A stretch of DNA of 64,000 nt from Toxoplasma gondii ME49. Its lineage: Eukaryota; Apicomplexa; Conoidasida; Eucoccidiorida; Sarcocystidae. The notes under the pieces are model-generated. The model had not been told where the DNA came from and ran no database searches. It saw only the letters and a list, made by a program, of their open reading frames with translations. This document shows, piece by piece, positions 32,535 through 45,900 of the stretch. The stretch covers positions 1,884,747 to 1,948,746 of the forward strand of contig NC_031468.1 in assembly GCF_000006565.2 (NCBI RefSeq). Direction: 5' to 3'. The position numbers were made by a program, and so were the translations under genes. Positions within the stretch are counted from its first letter, which is position 1; each line of letters begins with the position of its first letter.

Positions 32535-35500
32535 AATCCGTTCCTACAGGGCGGCGTCTGCGTCGATTTGAGGTCTTACCGAGCGCGTTTGAAGACGATC
32601 TAGGAGACGTGGCTTCTTGCCGACCGAGTGACACCAGGGGAGGTTTGTTGCCTGCGGGTGAAGACCCGTCCCCTCCGCTGTTCCTTCCTTTTGGTCGCTG
32701 TCAGGCTGATGAGGTACGTTTGTTGGGATTGGGGGGTGAAACAGCCGAAATGCAAGACAAGCGCTTGCCATCGTTGGCACAATCTATACGAGTGAGGTCA
32801 TCGAATGCTGAACGATATGTGGTAGCATTGCGGACTGTGGGGCGTAGGCTTGGGAGCTGGCGGTGGACGTTGCAAAACCTAAAGTGCAGTGACCATGGAA
32901 AGGTAGTCAGGGGAGGTGGATGGGCGAGAGGCCTGACCGGTCAGGAACGATTGACGTCCTTGATCGTTTGGTGCATGCTGTGCGATGCGTGCGCCCCTGC
33001 AGTTTCAGGAAGTAGGCTAACGTTATTGGCCTGCGAAGAAACTGCTTAGGCGGGAGCGAATTGTACGCGTGCCTGGTGCGACTGTTGAGTAGGAAGCATG
33101 CTGGATGCTAGGGGACACTAACTTCTATGGGGATGAAAGTGGGGGTATATAAATATTTTAGGGGACCTGACACGTGGCGTTGGCAGAGTTTGCTGCGGTA
33201 CGCGCGCAGGGGATGTGGCGCAGGCTGTTGCCGAGTTCTTGCCTGTCGTTATAGAGACAAACTGTTATGTGGCGTTAAGGCGTTCTTGCAAGGAATCATG
33301 CTTAGATGGTGACGAGCGTGTTCTAGCACGGAATGTTGGACTGCAGTAATGGTGGACAGGAAGGAGTAACGACTCAGACAAAGGACATGCACGATACGGT
33401 CTTGGACGCTGAGACCTCTGTGTCTGTTGGGTCGATGAATGTGGCGACAGCCTCACCGTCAGGCTCAGTGAGGGCGGGAGGGAAGAAGCGAACGATTGCC
33501 ACTGCATCTTCACACAGCTGAAGCGGTGCACTCCTGGGTCTCGTTACTAGGCTGTAGGTCATCTGCAGAGGGTCGAAGGTGGAAGCTACCAGTTCAGTCC
33601 GAGCGACGTGACTGTGAGCGAAACTGTGGCTACGTCCAGTCTCTCGGGCGAACAGTGGTTGCGTAGAACGACAGCAGGTCGTGGATGTGTTCGGCGCTCC
33701 GGCATCAACTATGAGAATTCTAATTGAGGTTGTAGCTTGTTGATTAACCAGTGCAGAATAATGCTGAGACTAGTGTCGTGTATACGTTTGTCAGATTGCA
33801 GATGAACCTGTATTTCAGGTATACTAGTGAAGCGGTAGAGAGTGGCACAATGAAGCCAACGGAGAGGACATCGACTGGTGTCGTTTGTGAGTGTTGCTGT
33901 CTTGCGGTGGCCCGGCGTCGGCCGGAAAAACTTTGGCGGACGGTGTAGCAGGCGTTTCCAGGACGGGATAATGCACGAATGTGACGTTATTGCATACCAT
34001 GATCTTGGGGCACAGAACTAACGCCGGCTGACAGCTTGGCAGGTTGACATGTGTACATGAATCAGCTGTTTTGCAACCTTCATCCGTTCTTCAGCTGGAT
34101 ACGGTAAGACATTCAAAGCTTTCAGTCAGCTCAGGCTATTCAGGTATTTAGTAGGAGCATAGTCTAGAAAAAATCAGCGAACCCAAGTGAATCGTGAAGG
34201 AAGCGATGTCTTCGGGCAGGGAAGCGATGGCCCGGCGTAGACTGGTCATGCGACCCTTGTGTGGCGAGTTGCGTAAATAGCCTCGCGGTGGAACTTTCTT
34301 GTAGACACTGGTGCAAGCAGCCGATGCGTCCTCAGGTCGACTGTCGGACATGCGAGCCGGATGCAGCGTAAAACGGCGCCTTTTCTCAGCTGAAGGAAGT
34401 ATGAATGAGTGACGTTTCAGGTGGACGACTGCAGGTTAGCAAGCGCAGACAACATCACTCCAATAGATGCTTTGTGCCGCAGCGTTGAGTTTAAATGAAG
34501 ACCTGCGGGTTTTGTCAGTGGTGTGTTTGAGTGGCAGTCGCAGTTGGGATATTTTGATTGAGTAGGGTGTTATGGTGCATTGAGTAGGTGACATCTGTGC
34601 ACACCAGACGTTTCGTTCTTAGTCGTGATTGGGTAGTTATTTGTGATTGTCTGCTCCGTCCTCTCTCACCATCGGGTTTGACTCTAGATTATCTAGTGCA
34701 GTGCTGGCATGCGGGTCGGACTGAGAAGGTCGAGGTGGCACTGCCTCGCAGTAATTTTAGGTTATGTGAGTCATGTAGTAGTTACAACGGAGAAGGAGGA
34801 CGGGGGTCTGGCTGTGGTCTCTCTGAGGGTACTGGGTAATGCGTTGGAGATCGACTCTACCTTGAATTTTCGCACGTTACGAATGGAGAGGTTGATTTGG
34901 AATCGACTGGTTGTAAGCTGTGATGTGGTGTAAGTGGTGCGTTTCGCGGTTAGGGAATGAGACGTATATCTCTGGGCGATTGTGTCTACTCTCTGATCAG
35001 TGGCCTGGTAGCACGGTGCCGCTTCGTTCGTTGACACTGGCTGATTATGCCGTCTACGCGTGTTTGTAGATCTGTTGGCTGTGACAGGCAAACGCATTCG
35101 TAGAAGAGGGACGGTTTAGATATTAGGGACAGGTAGAGAGGAGCCTATTCGACCTCGATACTTTTTTTACTCCGAATGGTCGCAATTTCTTCGGTTGAGC
35201 GTCCGCACTGTGCACCGTCCGCGTGAAGGGTGCAAGGGGCATCCATAACAGACCTTTGGATTTGGACTCCCACTATCATCTCAGGCTAAAACGTTCTGTG
35301 TTTCCCTGGCAGACTGTAGGTGCACAGTGCAGGGACTACCAATGCGTTCTCGTGTCTTTGTTCTTGAGGAATCCAATGAAAGCAGGCCGTGCTCCTGGGT
35401 AGCGCCACCAACGGGAACCATCATAGTAGGGGACCCACAAACTTTTTTATTCTGTCAAGCGATCCTGAGTTGAAACGTTGAGACCCGCTGCTGAAACGTG

Positions 35501-36537
35501 GTGAGGCAGAGCACAAGACTCTCGTCACAACGCGAGTGATGGATTACGCTGCTAGACTGCAGACACAAGTGAAAGTTTGAGTTATACTTTGGAAGTGAAG
35601 AGAGATTATCAAATGAAGGATCCCGACACAGATAACAGCAAAGCGTCATCCATGGGCGTAGATGCCTTGTAGTTGCGCGACGTTTGTTCGAAGTAATTGA
35701 CGCACAGAGAAGTTGAGTGCTGTTTTGGAGGCGGTTGCCCAAACGTGATCCATTGTAAACCATGAAGTTGGAGACGTAGTGAGTCTTCATATAATATACA
35801 TGCACCCTGTTCACCCTTTATCGTTCTCCCGCTGGTTGACGAAGTAACAACAGGATGGGAATCAACTCGAGAAGATGACGGCTTGGCCGGCCTACATTGA
35901 CAGGCTGTTCTTCTGTCTCCTTCCATTTACCAGCTTGACGGTGTACGTCGTCGAAAGCGCTGAATATGTCTGCAGACGCTTGCTGATAATGGAGGGATAT
36001 CACATGGCATGAGAAGGGGCCCAGCAACTCCCGACAGAGGTAACGTTGCCTAGCAGGGTGGTTTTTTTGCGGGGTAAGCCGGTCAGGGCCTCTGCTGGTG
36101 TGGCGCTTCGTGTCTGGATCATCGAAGGATAGCATTTGCAAACATGCAACGATGCGGATTCTGTCCCCACCTGGTCGTCGCGCATACGCTCCACGTGCGA
36201 TGTGGCGTGGCGTAATCTTCCAGCTCGAGGAGGTATGCGTGGCTGACGTTGGACGGCTTAAATGCGGCCAGAGCGCTGGTCATCAAACTTCCAAGATAGC
36301 AGTATAGCAGTTTGTCCGTGTTCCCACGCTGAGCCTGAATGGACGCGCACATATGGTGTCAGTGGATGGCAATGCGCAGGCTGTGCTTGAGGCTGCACAT
36401 AGATGCACGGATGACGTCTGCGTAGATTTTGGACCACGTTTCATTGGGGGCCTTCACTCACCCTTTCTCTCTGTGTAGATGGTGTTGGTTAGTACTTCCT
36501 CTCACCCTTCGTGTTCGTTTGAAGGTCTCCCATGGGG

Positions 36538-37019
36538 TGTCGGCCTGGGTGTAGGACGGGACAGACGGCCGAGGTGGCACTGCCTCACGTTTGTTTCGCG
36601 CGACGTGCTTCACGTGGTACGCGCCAGCGGGTTGGCGGTTGTCTGACGGTGGATGGTGACTACATTGTGTGGCTGGCTAACTTATTGTGAGGGCGGAAAT
36701 AGGTTCCGCTAACAGCAGGTCATATCTAGTTCACTGGGCGTAGTGACGGCATGCGCATGCTCGAAGCTGATATGCTGCTGAAGGTCGTCACCCTGAATCC
36801 AGGCGAGACGAGTGTGGCAGATGTGCAACTACTGCGTCGTGTGTGGTACTGACAACACCACGTGTGGGTGTTGGACATTCACAGCGTCAATCGCGCGAGG
36901 CGAAGCATCGCATGCCTTCCATTCGAAATGGGTTCGTGACGGTACATGCCACAGGCTGGCATGCATCTCTTGGGTCTCGTTGTTTGATCGATTGTGGCGT
37001 TGCTGTACAGTCTGTAGGC
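36538..37019 (+). repeat. Young duplication B, copy 1
   Basis: 482 bp, near-identical in sequence and equal in length to 42468-42949. It begins at TGTCGGCCTGGGTGTAGG and ends at TCTGTAGGC, where duplication A starts. Confidence 0.88.
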
Positions 37020-37367
37020 GCGTGATAGAAGAATTGTGAACTCGCTGATGAGACGTTGTGGATACCGCCGCAAGCGCATAGGAGCCATCGTGAAGGCAGC
37101 GACGGTGCCAGGGGGAGAACGCATGCGCACGTAGCAAATGTGGGTTCTGGTGTGATGGCGCGGATACAGGCGAAACGTTATGTGAAATGGATACGCGCTA
37201 CTTCTCCAGGAAGCGGGACAGGGGCAGGAAGTGAAATACATTGGCTTGCGGACGTAACGGCTTCGATGTGATCACGTGATCAGTTGCGGCCGGCTATATC
37301 TGCTGGATGCGTTTTGCAAGGCGTGTGGTATTACCATGAAGAGAGCAGCAGAGATGCTGAGGGTCGT
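37012..37367 (+). repeat. Young duplication A, copy 2
   Basis: Near-identical to 32179-32534. Its left end overlaps the right end of duplication B by the word CTGTAGGC, so this locus is a join of two separately copied blocks. Confidence 0.85.
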
Positions 37368-40300
37368 GATCTGTGCCCACGAGTTAACGTCACCGTCGTT
37401 ATCGGATCGTCTTCCGCGAGAAAGCGTGGCTCGTTACCCGTCATTTCAGGCGGAACAAGATGTGATCAAAGCGTGAGCCGCGTTGTGACTTCTGGTTCTC
37501 CATCAGGCTCGAGATGTACGTAGTTATGAGTCAAAACGGAAGTCAACATGCGAGTTAATTGCAAGGAAATTGTATGCGACTAAGATAAGCGACTGTCGGA
37601 CGGTATGTAAGCGCGGGGACTGAGGCGTTAACTTCGGAGCTGGCTTCGCATGTTGTGAGACTGACCACGCTGGAAACCTTGAGGGCTTGACATGGTAGCT
37701 GGATGTGTAGTGACGTCAACTGCGCATACGTGGTTATTTAGAGATTCAGGCTTAACGCTGCTGTTCAGCTGAAGTTGGTATGCGCGCATCATGGCGGTCG
37801 CGATGATACTGCTGAGGCAAGGGGGCTTCTCCCATGTGTAGACTCGAATGAATGCGCTGTGTGAAGATTGCGGCATTCGTTACGACGGCACATCGACTTG
37901 TACGAGGAATAATAGAGGGAGTTGACGCTTTGGGGATTGGCACGCGTTGAAAGCGGACAGTGTTGCGGCATGCGCATAAATGCCACAGTGCACGCTTGTT
38001 TTCAGAATTCGGTCACCTGTTTGAAGGAAATCGAGTGTTTGGCCCTACGGCTGTCCTATTTGTACAACTAATTCATGATCTGTCGATGGCGTTCGAGATC
38101 GAAAGGAAGCTTGTACAGGTGGGGGAAAGAAATTTACCACGACTGCAGAGAAATAACGGTGATGTGTTACACACAACTATCCTCCATGGTGTGACACCGC
38201 AACGGGCAACATGACTGCCGATGTCGACGGCTTTACTGTCTGGTTTCACGATGACCAGAAGCATGAAAAGACGTGCTTTCATGGAGTATTCACAGGATTA
38301 ACATGGAGGAAGTTTCGGTATCCCATCCAGGGTGTAGGTTACTGCAAATCGTTGGACGGGGGGTGATAATAAGGTCCACGTCGTAGCGGTAAAAGAAAAC
38401 CTAGCCACGTTCTGTGGCTGAGGCAGAGACTGAGACTGGTCGAGTAGAAAAGCAGGAGGCTATACATACAGGCCGGTAAAGAGGGGGTGGCGGCATTGGT
38501 GTGTGGTAGCGTTGAGAATAGAGTCACGGATGATGCTTGGTGGGCGCAGAAGTACCGCTCTTTGAGTGATGCACTGTCTTAGTAGCCGAGATACCGTCAC
38601 AACGAGAGCCATGAACAAGGTATCCGGCGTGTAAATGTGTGAGTATGTATGCGTGCAAGTGACACGATATTGTGGAGCATTCCTTAATGGCTTTGGATAT
38701 GGCGTGGTGGAAAAGGCGTCGGGTCTTGTTATTGAAACCATTGCATCAACTGAGTGTGATGGCGTTTTGCCCTGTCCAAAAACTGTATATGGTTTGGCTG
38801 CTTCGCTGCCTCTTCCCTATCTTCAGCTGGAAAAGGTATATTAGATGAGACACTCAGTAAACACATGACCACTGCTGACGGCGCATATCAGAGCATGCAG
38901 ACGTGACTCGAGAAGTGTGTGCTGTTTCTGAATAAGGCAGTGTCGCGGGGCAAACCGACCACAGTTTCCGTTGATGTGGACCGTTGCGCCTCTATATATC
39001 GTGTTGAAGCCATCGGCGACAGCAGCTGACCAGTAGAGATACTGTCTCGGATCTGCTGTTGCGCATGTTGGGTGGTAGCGAAGTGACGTCGCTTGAGTGT
39101 TCAGGCCCAGGAAGTATGCGCCGGCGTCGATCCAGATCAGAAGGTGCAGGCGGGCCGACGACGGACCAGCAGTTTCAACAGGTCGCTCCACCTGACCGTT
39201 TGCGCGGCCTTCCGGGTTCTGTTACTATCTTCACCGGTTTCGTCAAAGGTGACTTCGAGTGTGGGACACATGAGGGAGGACGGCCATGGGTTTCCTGTTA
39301 TACAGGGTTATGCGGACGACGCCTGTGTAGACTGTGCGCCACATTTAAATGCTTGTCACGTCTCAATGTTTGCAGGGCAGCAGCAATTTATCCCATCTCT
39401 CACCGTTCTTATTTGTTTAAGGGTTTGCAGTGCACTGATGGCCTTTGGGGCGGACAGTGTGGACCTGCGAGTTGGCACTGCCTCTCAGTCCTTTGTCGTT
39501 ACGCGCTTCACGCGGTGCCTGCAAGCGTATTAGCGACTGTCAACCTGTGGTCGATACGTACAGTGTATGGCGTGCTAACGGCTTTCGAAAGTGGAGGCGA
39601 GTATCGCTCAAGAGGAGGTCATGTGTATTGTATTAACTGTAGTGGTGGCATGCGCATGGTGGAAGCACTCGCATGCCACTGACCCTCGTCTCGCTGAAAA
39701 CAGGAGAAGAGCGGTTTGCGGCGATCAAAATTTGAGGTGCGTGTCGCCGTTGTGTAAACCGGATTTGTGTCCGGCGCCGCTGCGTTGCGTTTGAGTGTTG
39801 GATATGGATTTCGTTGACAACTGGAGGGTCTAACTATGATCTTTATGTTCTTAATGCCGGCTTTGTACGGAGGATATGGTACCTTCTTTGTAGCAATCTA
39901 TATTGGTGGTTCGGAAATCGTTATGGAGGCATGGAATGCTTTCTATTTGGATCGCGTCCGTGATTCAGGGTTTGGCAAGCGGTCGCATGTCTCCTAACTC
40001 GAGATGCTTTCTGACTGTGGTGTTGCTGCACAGACAGTAGGCACACGATTTTGGGCGTTTGCCGGTACTGAGGAGACGCTCATGATCAGGGAGCAAGCGA
40101 TTTACGGGTGTCGGTAGTGACGCGATGGTGACAGCGTGGCGGAGCGAACGGAGGCATCAGATGGTGACTCGTGACTGGAAGGCTCGACAGCTCATTCGAA
40201 TGTCCTTAAAAAAAAGACGCCGTGAGCGTATCGACATGCACTGGAGAAACACGAAGCTAGGAAGGCGTGAGTGTGGTATGTGGTGAACACTGCCGTATCC

Positions 40301-42467
40301 CTGCCTATCGATTGGCTTTGCATCGTACAGGATGTGACCATGAGGCGAATCATAACTGTGTGGACTTGAGTTGTTCCCTCCCGCTAGTTGGCATGATCAT
40401 CGATGTCGGCCGTCATATCTGGCATTGGGGGTCGCGAAAATGCAGGTCAGGTAGGCGTGGCTCGTTGAACAGCGTTTCCGACGCATCTGGCTATGCCATC
40501 AATGCGTTCCCTCCCTTCTCTTGTGATCTTTCTTCTTCAGTCTACTGCGGTATGCACTCAGAATACTGGAGTCAGTGACGGAACGCCTGTGCTCTACGTG
40601 AGAGCATACGAATGAGGGTATGCGACTGGGATCAGCAAGTCTCTCCAGGCATATTGACGGCGTTCCCGGCCACGAGCGTAGGCGTTGAAGCCGACTGCGA
40701 AGGATGAGGCGGAAATCGATCATTGATTTGGGAAGGTGGTCGGGGCAGGTGGATTGGAGACAGATGCAAGCAATGAGGAGCAACATCAATAGAATGTCTT
40801 TGCATGCGTGGTGGTTCCGATTTGGCGTTCCATTAGGTTGAGCAGGTAAGCTATTTCTACGTGCTTTGAGATGAATTAGGTAACGCCGGACGGACAATCC
40901 AGCGGACGTGTTTGGTGTGCCTCGTTGTTCGCAGGGAGCGTGTTGGTTTTGGTACGACGGAACATCAGCATGTAACAGAGATAATACTGCGAGTACGTGG
41001 TTGGGGGACAGGCATGCGACACCCAAATAGTTTGTTGCGGCATGCATACACAAATGACGGTGCAGCCCTACAGGTACCAGCTCTCTCGCGCAGAGAAGCC
41101 ACGGACGCTTCTTCTCTCGATTGGACAGCGTGTAAAAGGCGTGTAAAAATGTTCAGTTTTTGACGGTTTTCAAGGATGGCGTGTGGGCACCGTTCCATGG
41201 CTGACAATTTAGGGGCGGCGTGTATTTAGTAGTTGAGCATTCATCGTTGGGCATTGATGCGGTAGGCGCCAGCGTCGGCCGATTAACGGTCCGGTTCAAA
41301 GATTACTTCCATGGCATCTGCAAACAGCTGACATGGACGAGGTTATGGTGTCCCATCCAGGCTGTACGCGATCGTTAGGGGGTCACACGAGGGTAGGACA
41401 AATGAAACCCAAGCGCCGTAGCAATGAAGGAAAGCGCGACCACGGTCCACGGTTGAGGTGGACTTCAGTCGCGTGGAGAGACAACATGTTGGGGAAATGT
41501 TTGGCAAGCGGGTATCATTTACGTCATCTGGATGTCGGCATATCGTGTAGTACCACGCAGGAACAGCATTCGGTTTGCACGAGAGTCGTGAATGGGACTG
41601 TCCGGTCACAAAGGTTCTTGTGTTGCAAGTATATGTTTGTGGCGGCCCAGAGAATGTGACAAGGGGAACAACGAGAGAGTTGGTATTATGTGACTTCGCG
41701 TGTGGGCGTGGATGCCAGGAGTCTCGACTGACATGATTGAATGACGTACGAGGGTCCTCGATTCACAACATCACCCTTGTATGGCCACGGTTTAGCAGGT
41801 CGACATATGTACATGCTTTTGTGGTTGTTCTACCTCTCTACCTTCTTCAGCTTGAAAAAGTACGGTGGCTGAGGTACCAAGAGAATTCAGCTGACAATGA
41901 GCTGCGGTAGCAGCACATCACAAAAGAGAAAAGCAGCCCACCGAGGCTTGAAGGGTATAACGTTACCCAAGCAGGCTAGCGATGGCATGATGCAAGCCGG
42001 TCGTTGTATCCATTGGTTTTGCCTCCGTTGCTTCCGCTGCACTGCGGGAGAGTTTGTTGCAGACACAGTTGAAAACAGCGAATTCTTTCTCGAATCGGTC
42101 GCCTCGTATGCCGTCCTCTCAAGGGTTGAATCGCCGCGGTGCTCCAGGTTCAGGTGGTATGCAGCGGAGCCAAGTTGTTGATAAATTCCATAGAGAAGGC
42201 CAGGGAACGAACACGGGACGAATTAACCGGGTAGTTCGAGCCGTTGTTTGGGCTTTGTAATGATATCCAAGGGATTCGGAGGCAGTGCATTTTTGATGTA
42301 GAGAACAGTAGAAAAATATGGCATGGGTACGATGTTGTGTCACTGTGCAGATGACCTCTGTACAAAGTAGCCGCGACATTGTTTCGATCTTCGTGACTGC
42401 ATGTGCGTATGAGTGTTGCTCTGCTGTCGTCTCACCAATGGCGTTCGCTTTCGATTTTCTACCGCTG

Positions 42468-42949
42468 TGTCGGCCTGGGTGTAGGACGGGGCAGACGGCC
42501 GAGGTGGCACTGCCTCACGTTTGTTTCGCGCGACGTGCTTCACGTGGTACGCGCCAGCGGGTTGGCGGTTGTCTGACGGTGGATGGTGACTACATTGTAT
42601 GGCTGGCTAACTTATTGTGAGGGCGGAAATAGGTTCCGCTAACAGCAGGTCATATCTAGTTCACTGGGCGTAGCGACGGCATGCGCATGCTCGAAGCTGA
42701 TATGCTGCTGAAGGTCGTCACCCTGAATCCAGGCGAGACGAGTGTGGCAGATGTGCAACTACTGCGTCGTGTGTGGTACTGACGACACCACGTGTGGGTG
42801 TTGGACATTCACAGCATCAATCGCATGAGGCGAAGCATCGCATGCCTTCCATTCGAAATGGGTTCGTGACGGTACATGCCACAGGCTGGCATGCATCTCT
42901 TGGGTCTCGTTGTTTGATCGATTGTGGCGTTGCTGTACAGTCTGTAGGC
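42468..42949 (+). repeat. Young duplication B, copy 2
   Basis: Near-identical to 36538-37019. After TCTGTAGGC the sequence continues as AAATGGTAG and no longer matches. Confidence 0.88.
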
Positions 42950-45900
42950 AAATGGTAGAGCCTCTGGCTGTTTGCAAAAGTATTCTGTGGACGCCGAAGC
43001 ATGGGAATAAAGTCCATCGGGAGGGCAGTGGTGGTTTTGGAGTTCAAACGCGTAGGCACGCAGCATATGGGTGTTCCTGTTCAATGGACATACGCGGATG
43101 TGGGACCAACCGAGGCAGCTGTATGAAGCTATATAGGGCTGCCTATGGCTACATAGGGTTGCAGATGTTCACCTACCCGAATTAGGGTTGTCAAATCCGA
43201 GCGATGGGCTTTGAGAGGGGCACGGTGTTACCACGAGTACAGCAGCGTAGTTGAGGCGGTGCACGTTTTGTGCTTCCGAAACGGCCTCTGCAACGGCCTG
43301 AGGCAAGAAACAGCTCGGTGGAGTCCGCTCGTGGAAAAGCCATAGCCGTGTTGAAACAAGCCAACACTCCGTCGGGAGAATGGAGTGACCCGCTGTCCGC
43401 CGTTTGAGACTCACCTGGGTGCACCCACAGCGTAGACCTAGTTGCTCTTTCTTCTATTTCGCGTTCAGGTTCAAAGAGTAGGTATTCATCAATTGGGCGA
43501 TGCAGAAAGAATGTATGTCCACTGTTTGGTATCGGTGGAGAACTGTATGCGGGTGGGTCCAGCGAGTGTCGGAAAGCAGGTAAGAGCGTTAAGGGTCATG
43601 AGGCCTGGGCATCCGCGCCGGCTGTGCAGGTTGGGGTCCTGTCGGTGTATCGAGGGTAGAGTATTGGAAGTTCAGAGTGGTGAGCGGCAGCAAAGGAGAG
43701 CGAGGAACAACTTACGCAAAAGCTAGACAACACTGCACACATAATCATCCGGATTTGACGTTCCATGCAGCTTCAGAGGGTAGGAGGTTTGCTTCGGATG
43801 TGCGAGATAACGGGCCACGATTTGCTCGATCGCTTAGTCCGTCTATGAACCGACAGGTGCTTGTTGGAGGGCATGCAGAATTCGGAACCAGGGGATATCA
43901 GCTTCTTTGGGGAATGTTAGGGTGAGTAGACGGTTTGACGTCGTTTCGTGAGGAGGGCGTTCAACGTACCGTCGTGAAAACGAGCATTGTCGCGCGTGGT
44001 GTCTCCATGTGACTGCTCGAACGCCTAGAGGCTCCAGAAAATTTCGACTCAAGTCTCAAACCTCATGTCGAATGTACTGGACGTGAATCAGGGTGATCCC
44101 GAGCGGCCACCGACTTGTATTAACAGGGCCTCGTAGCGTCTCAAGAGAACAAGGCGCCATGCACGCACACACAGTCAAGATGAGACCTGTGTGTAGGGAA
44201 GGTGGCTGCTAGTGGTGACGGCTTCATAGTCGGGCTCAATGTGGTCTTGACGTCTCATGGTAGCTGTCACCAATGCATCTTTACTTGTCTGAGCCGGTGA
44301 TTATTTCGAGTGCGGTACCAGGGTGTAGGCGATTGGTAGAGGAGCGGTTTATATGGTGCGACCGGCGATTTTCGTCTGATGCGGCCATAAAACCGGAAGC
44401 GCGACACAGCCAGTGGTGGAGGCGAAGTACGAACGGCGTGACAGGTAGTGTGTTGCAGATTTGTTTGACAATCGGGTATCGTGGTCGTCATCTGAGAGTA
44501 AGATAACGTATACTACGCCACTGCACTGGCTCAGTGGCCTCTTTACATGAGGTCATCGATAATGGTCTCAGGTCGCGGACAAACTGGAATGTCATGTGTA
44601 CTGCAACAAATGCAAAAAATCCACCAAGATAGTGCCCAACAGGGGTTAACAACTGGAGACGTGTTCGGATTGTCTCTGATTCGGATCAGCGTGTCTGCCG
44701 AAAGGCCGCACAATGCAGGGTACTGCGTGGAATTGTGTTGTATGCAGTCGTGAGTGTAGTTCATGGTGTGCTGCGTGGGATACAGCCTCAGTTTCGTAGA
44801 GTGGCGACGTAGCAGGCCGCCGTGTGCATACTGCCCGGGCTGCGTCTTCTGCTTCTTTCCCTCCTACAGTCTTCACAAGTACCGTGGGCGAGGCGTTTCG
44901 TTCCTTCATAATAGGATGATCTGTACTGGGACCTATCTTAGGGCGCATAGATGAACCCAGTGACTCTCTGACTGTGGCAGGTTCCTGAATAGAGATTTTG
45001 GTCTCGCAAGATAAGCAAGATATGTTCTGCGTTGTTGTGGCGGGTTGCGTTGCTACCGTCGTATTGGAGCTGTCCGCGAAACCTCCTGCGTGTGGCGGAT
45101 TCTGTCCCGTAGAAGCTCTCGCTCAACATGGTGCCACGGTCTTCGCCAGCTTCAGCGTGTATGCACGGATAGCGGGGAAGCCGTTGCCGTCAATCTGAAA
45201 GATGCGTATGGGGAGAGAGCTTCCAGCAGGGGTAGTGCCGCCATGCTGCGGTGTACGGCGGGGCAAAGGCTTCGTACGTGTTGCGATTGAGTAGGGGATA
45301 GGATAAGAATCGCTTTGGTGTTAAGGCCGACTGTACTGAGGATGTCTTCCTAAATAAAGAACGTCTTGTTCGTCATCGCCCTACGTCCACGTGTGTTTGA
45401 TTTTTGTAGGTTACCCCAAGGTTCCAGTTTGCCGTGATGATTCCAGTGTAACTCTGGTATGCTTGCGGGGCGGAGTAGAATAGCGCAGCGCCATTGCGTC
45501 ATAATCGTTTCACCTGACGTTCGTTGTGTAGCGCTTGCATGCAGGACGCTTGTATGAAGCGAGATGCTGAGTACAGTGTACGTATTGATAACGGCATATG
45601 ATGTGTGTGCGTGCCATGTTGTGTCGACTTTATTCTACGTTCACTGCGTTGATTGGAGTGATTCCTACCATATTATTGAAGCGTTAGGATGCTGTTGACC
45701 TTCTTTGGGTTGATTATAAACGCCTACATGTTGGCGCTTGCTAGGGTTCGAGATGTGTGTCGAAGATGTGTGTGTCTTCTGTCTCGTCTCGCCACTGCTG
45801 CAATCCATCAGGGTGATGGATATGCCTTGCATTGATAATAAGGGTCGAAGTTTTGGAAGCGTCAGAACTGAATGGAGTTCGAGTTCGGGCAAGTGGAACA

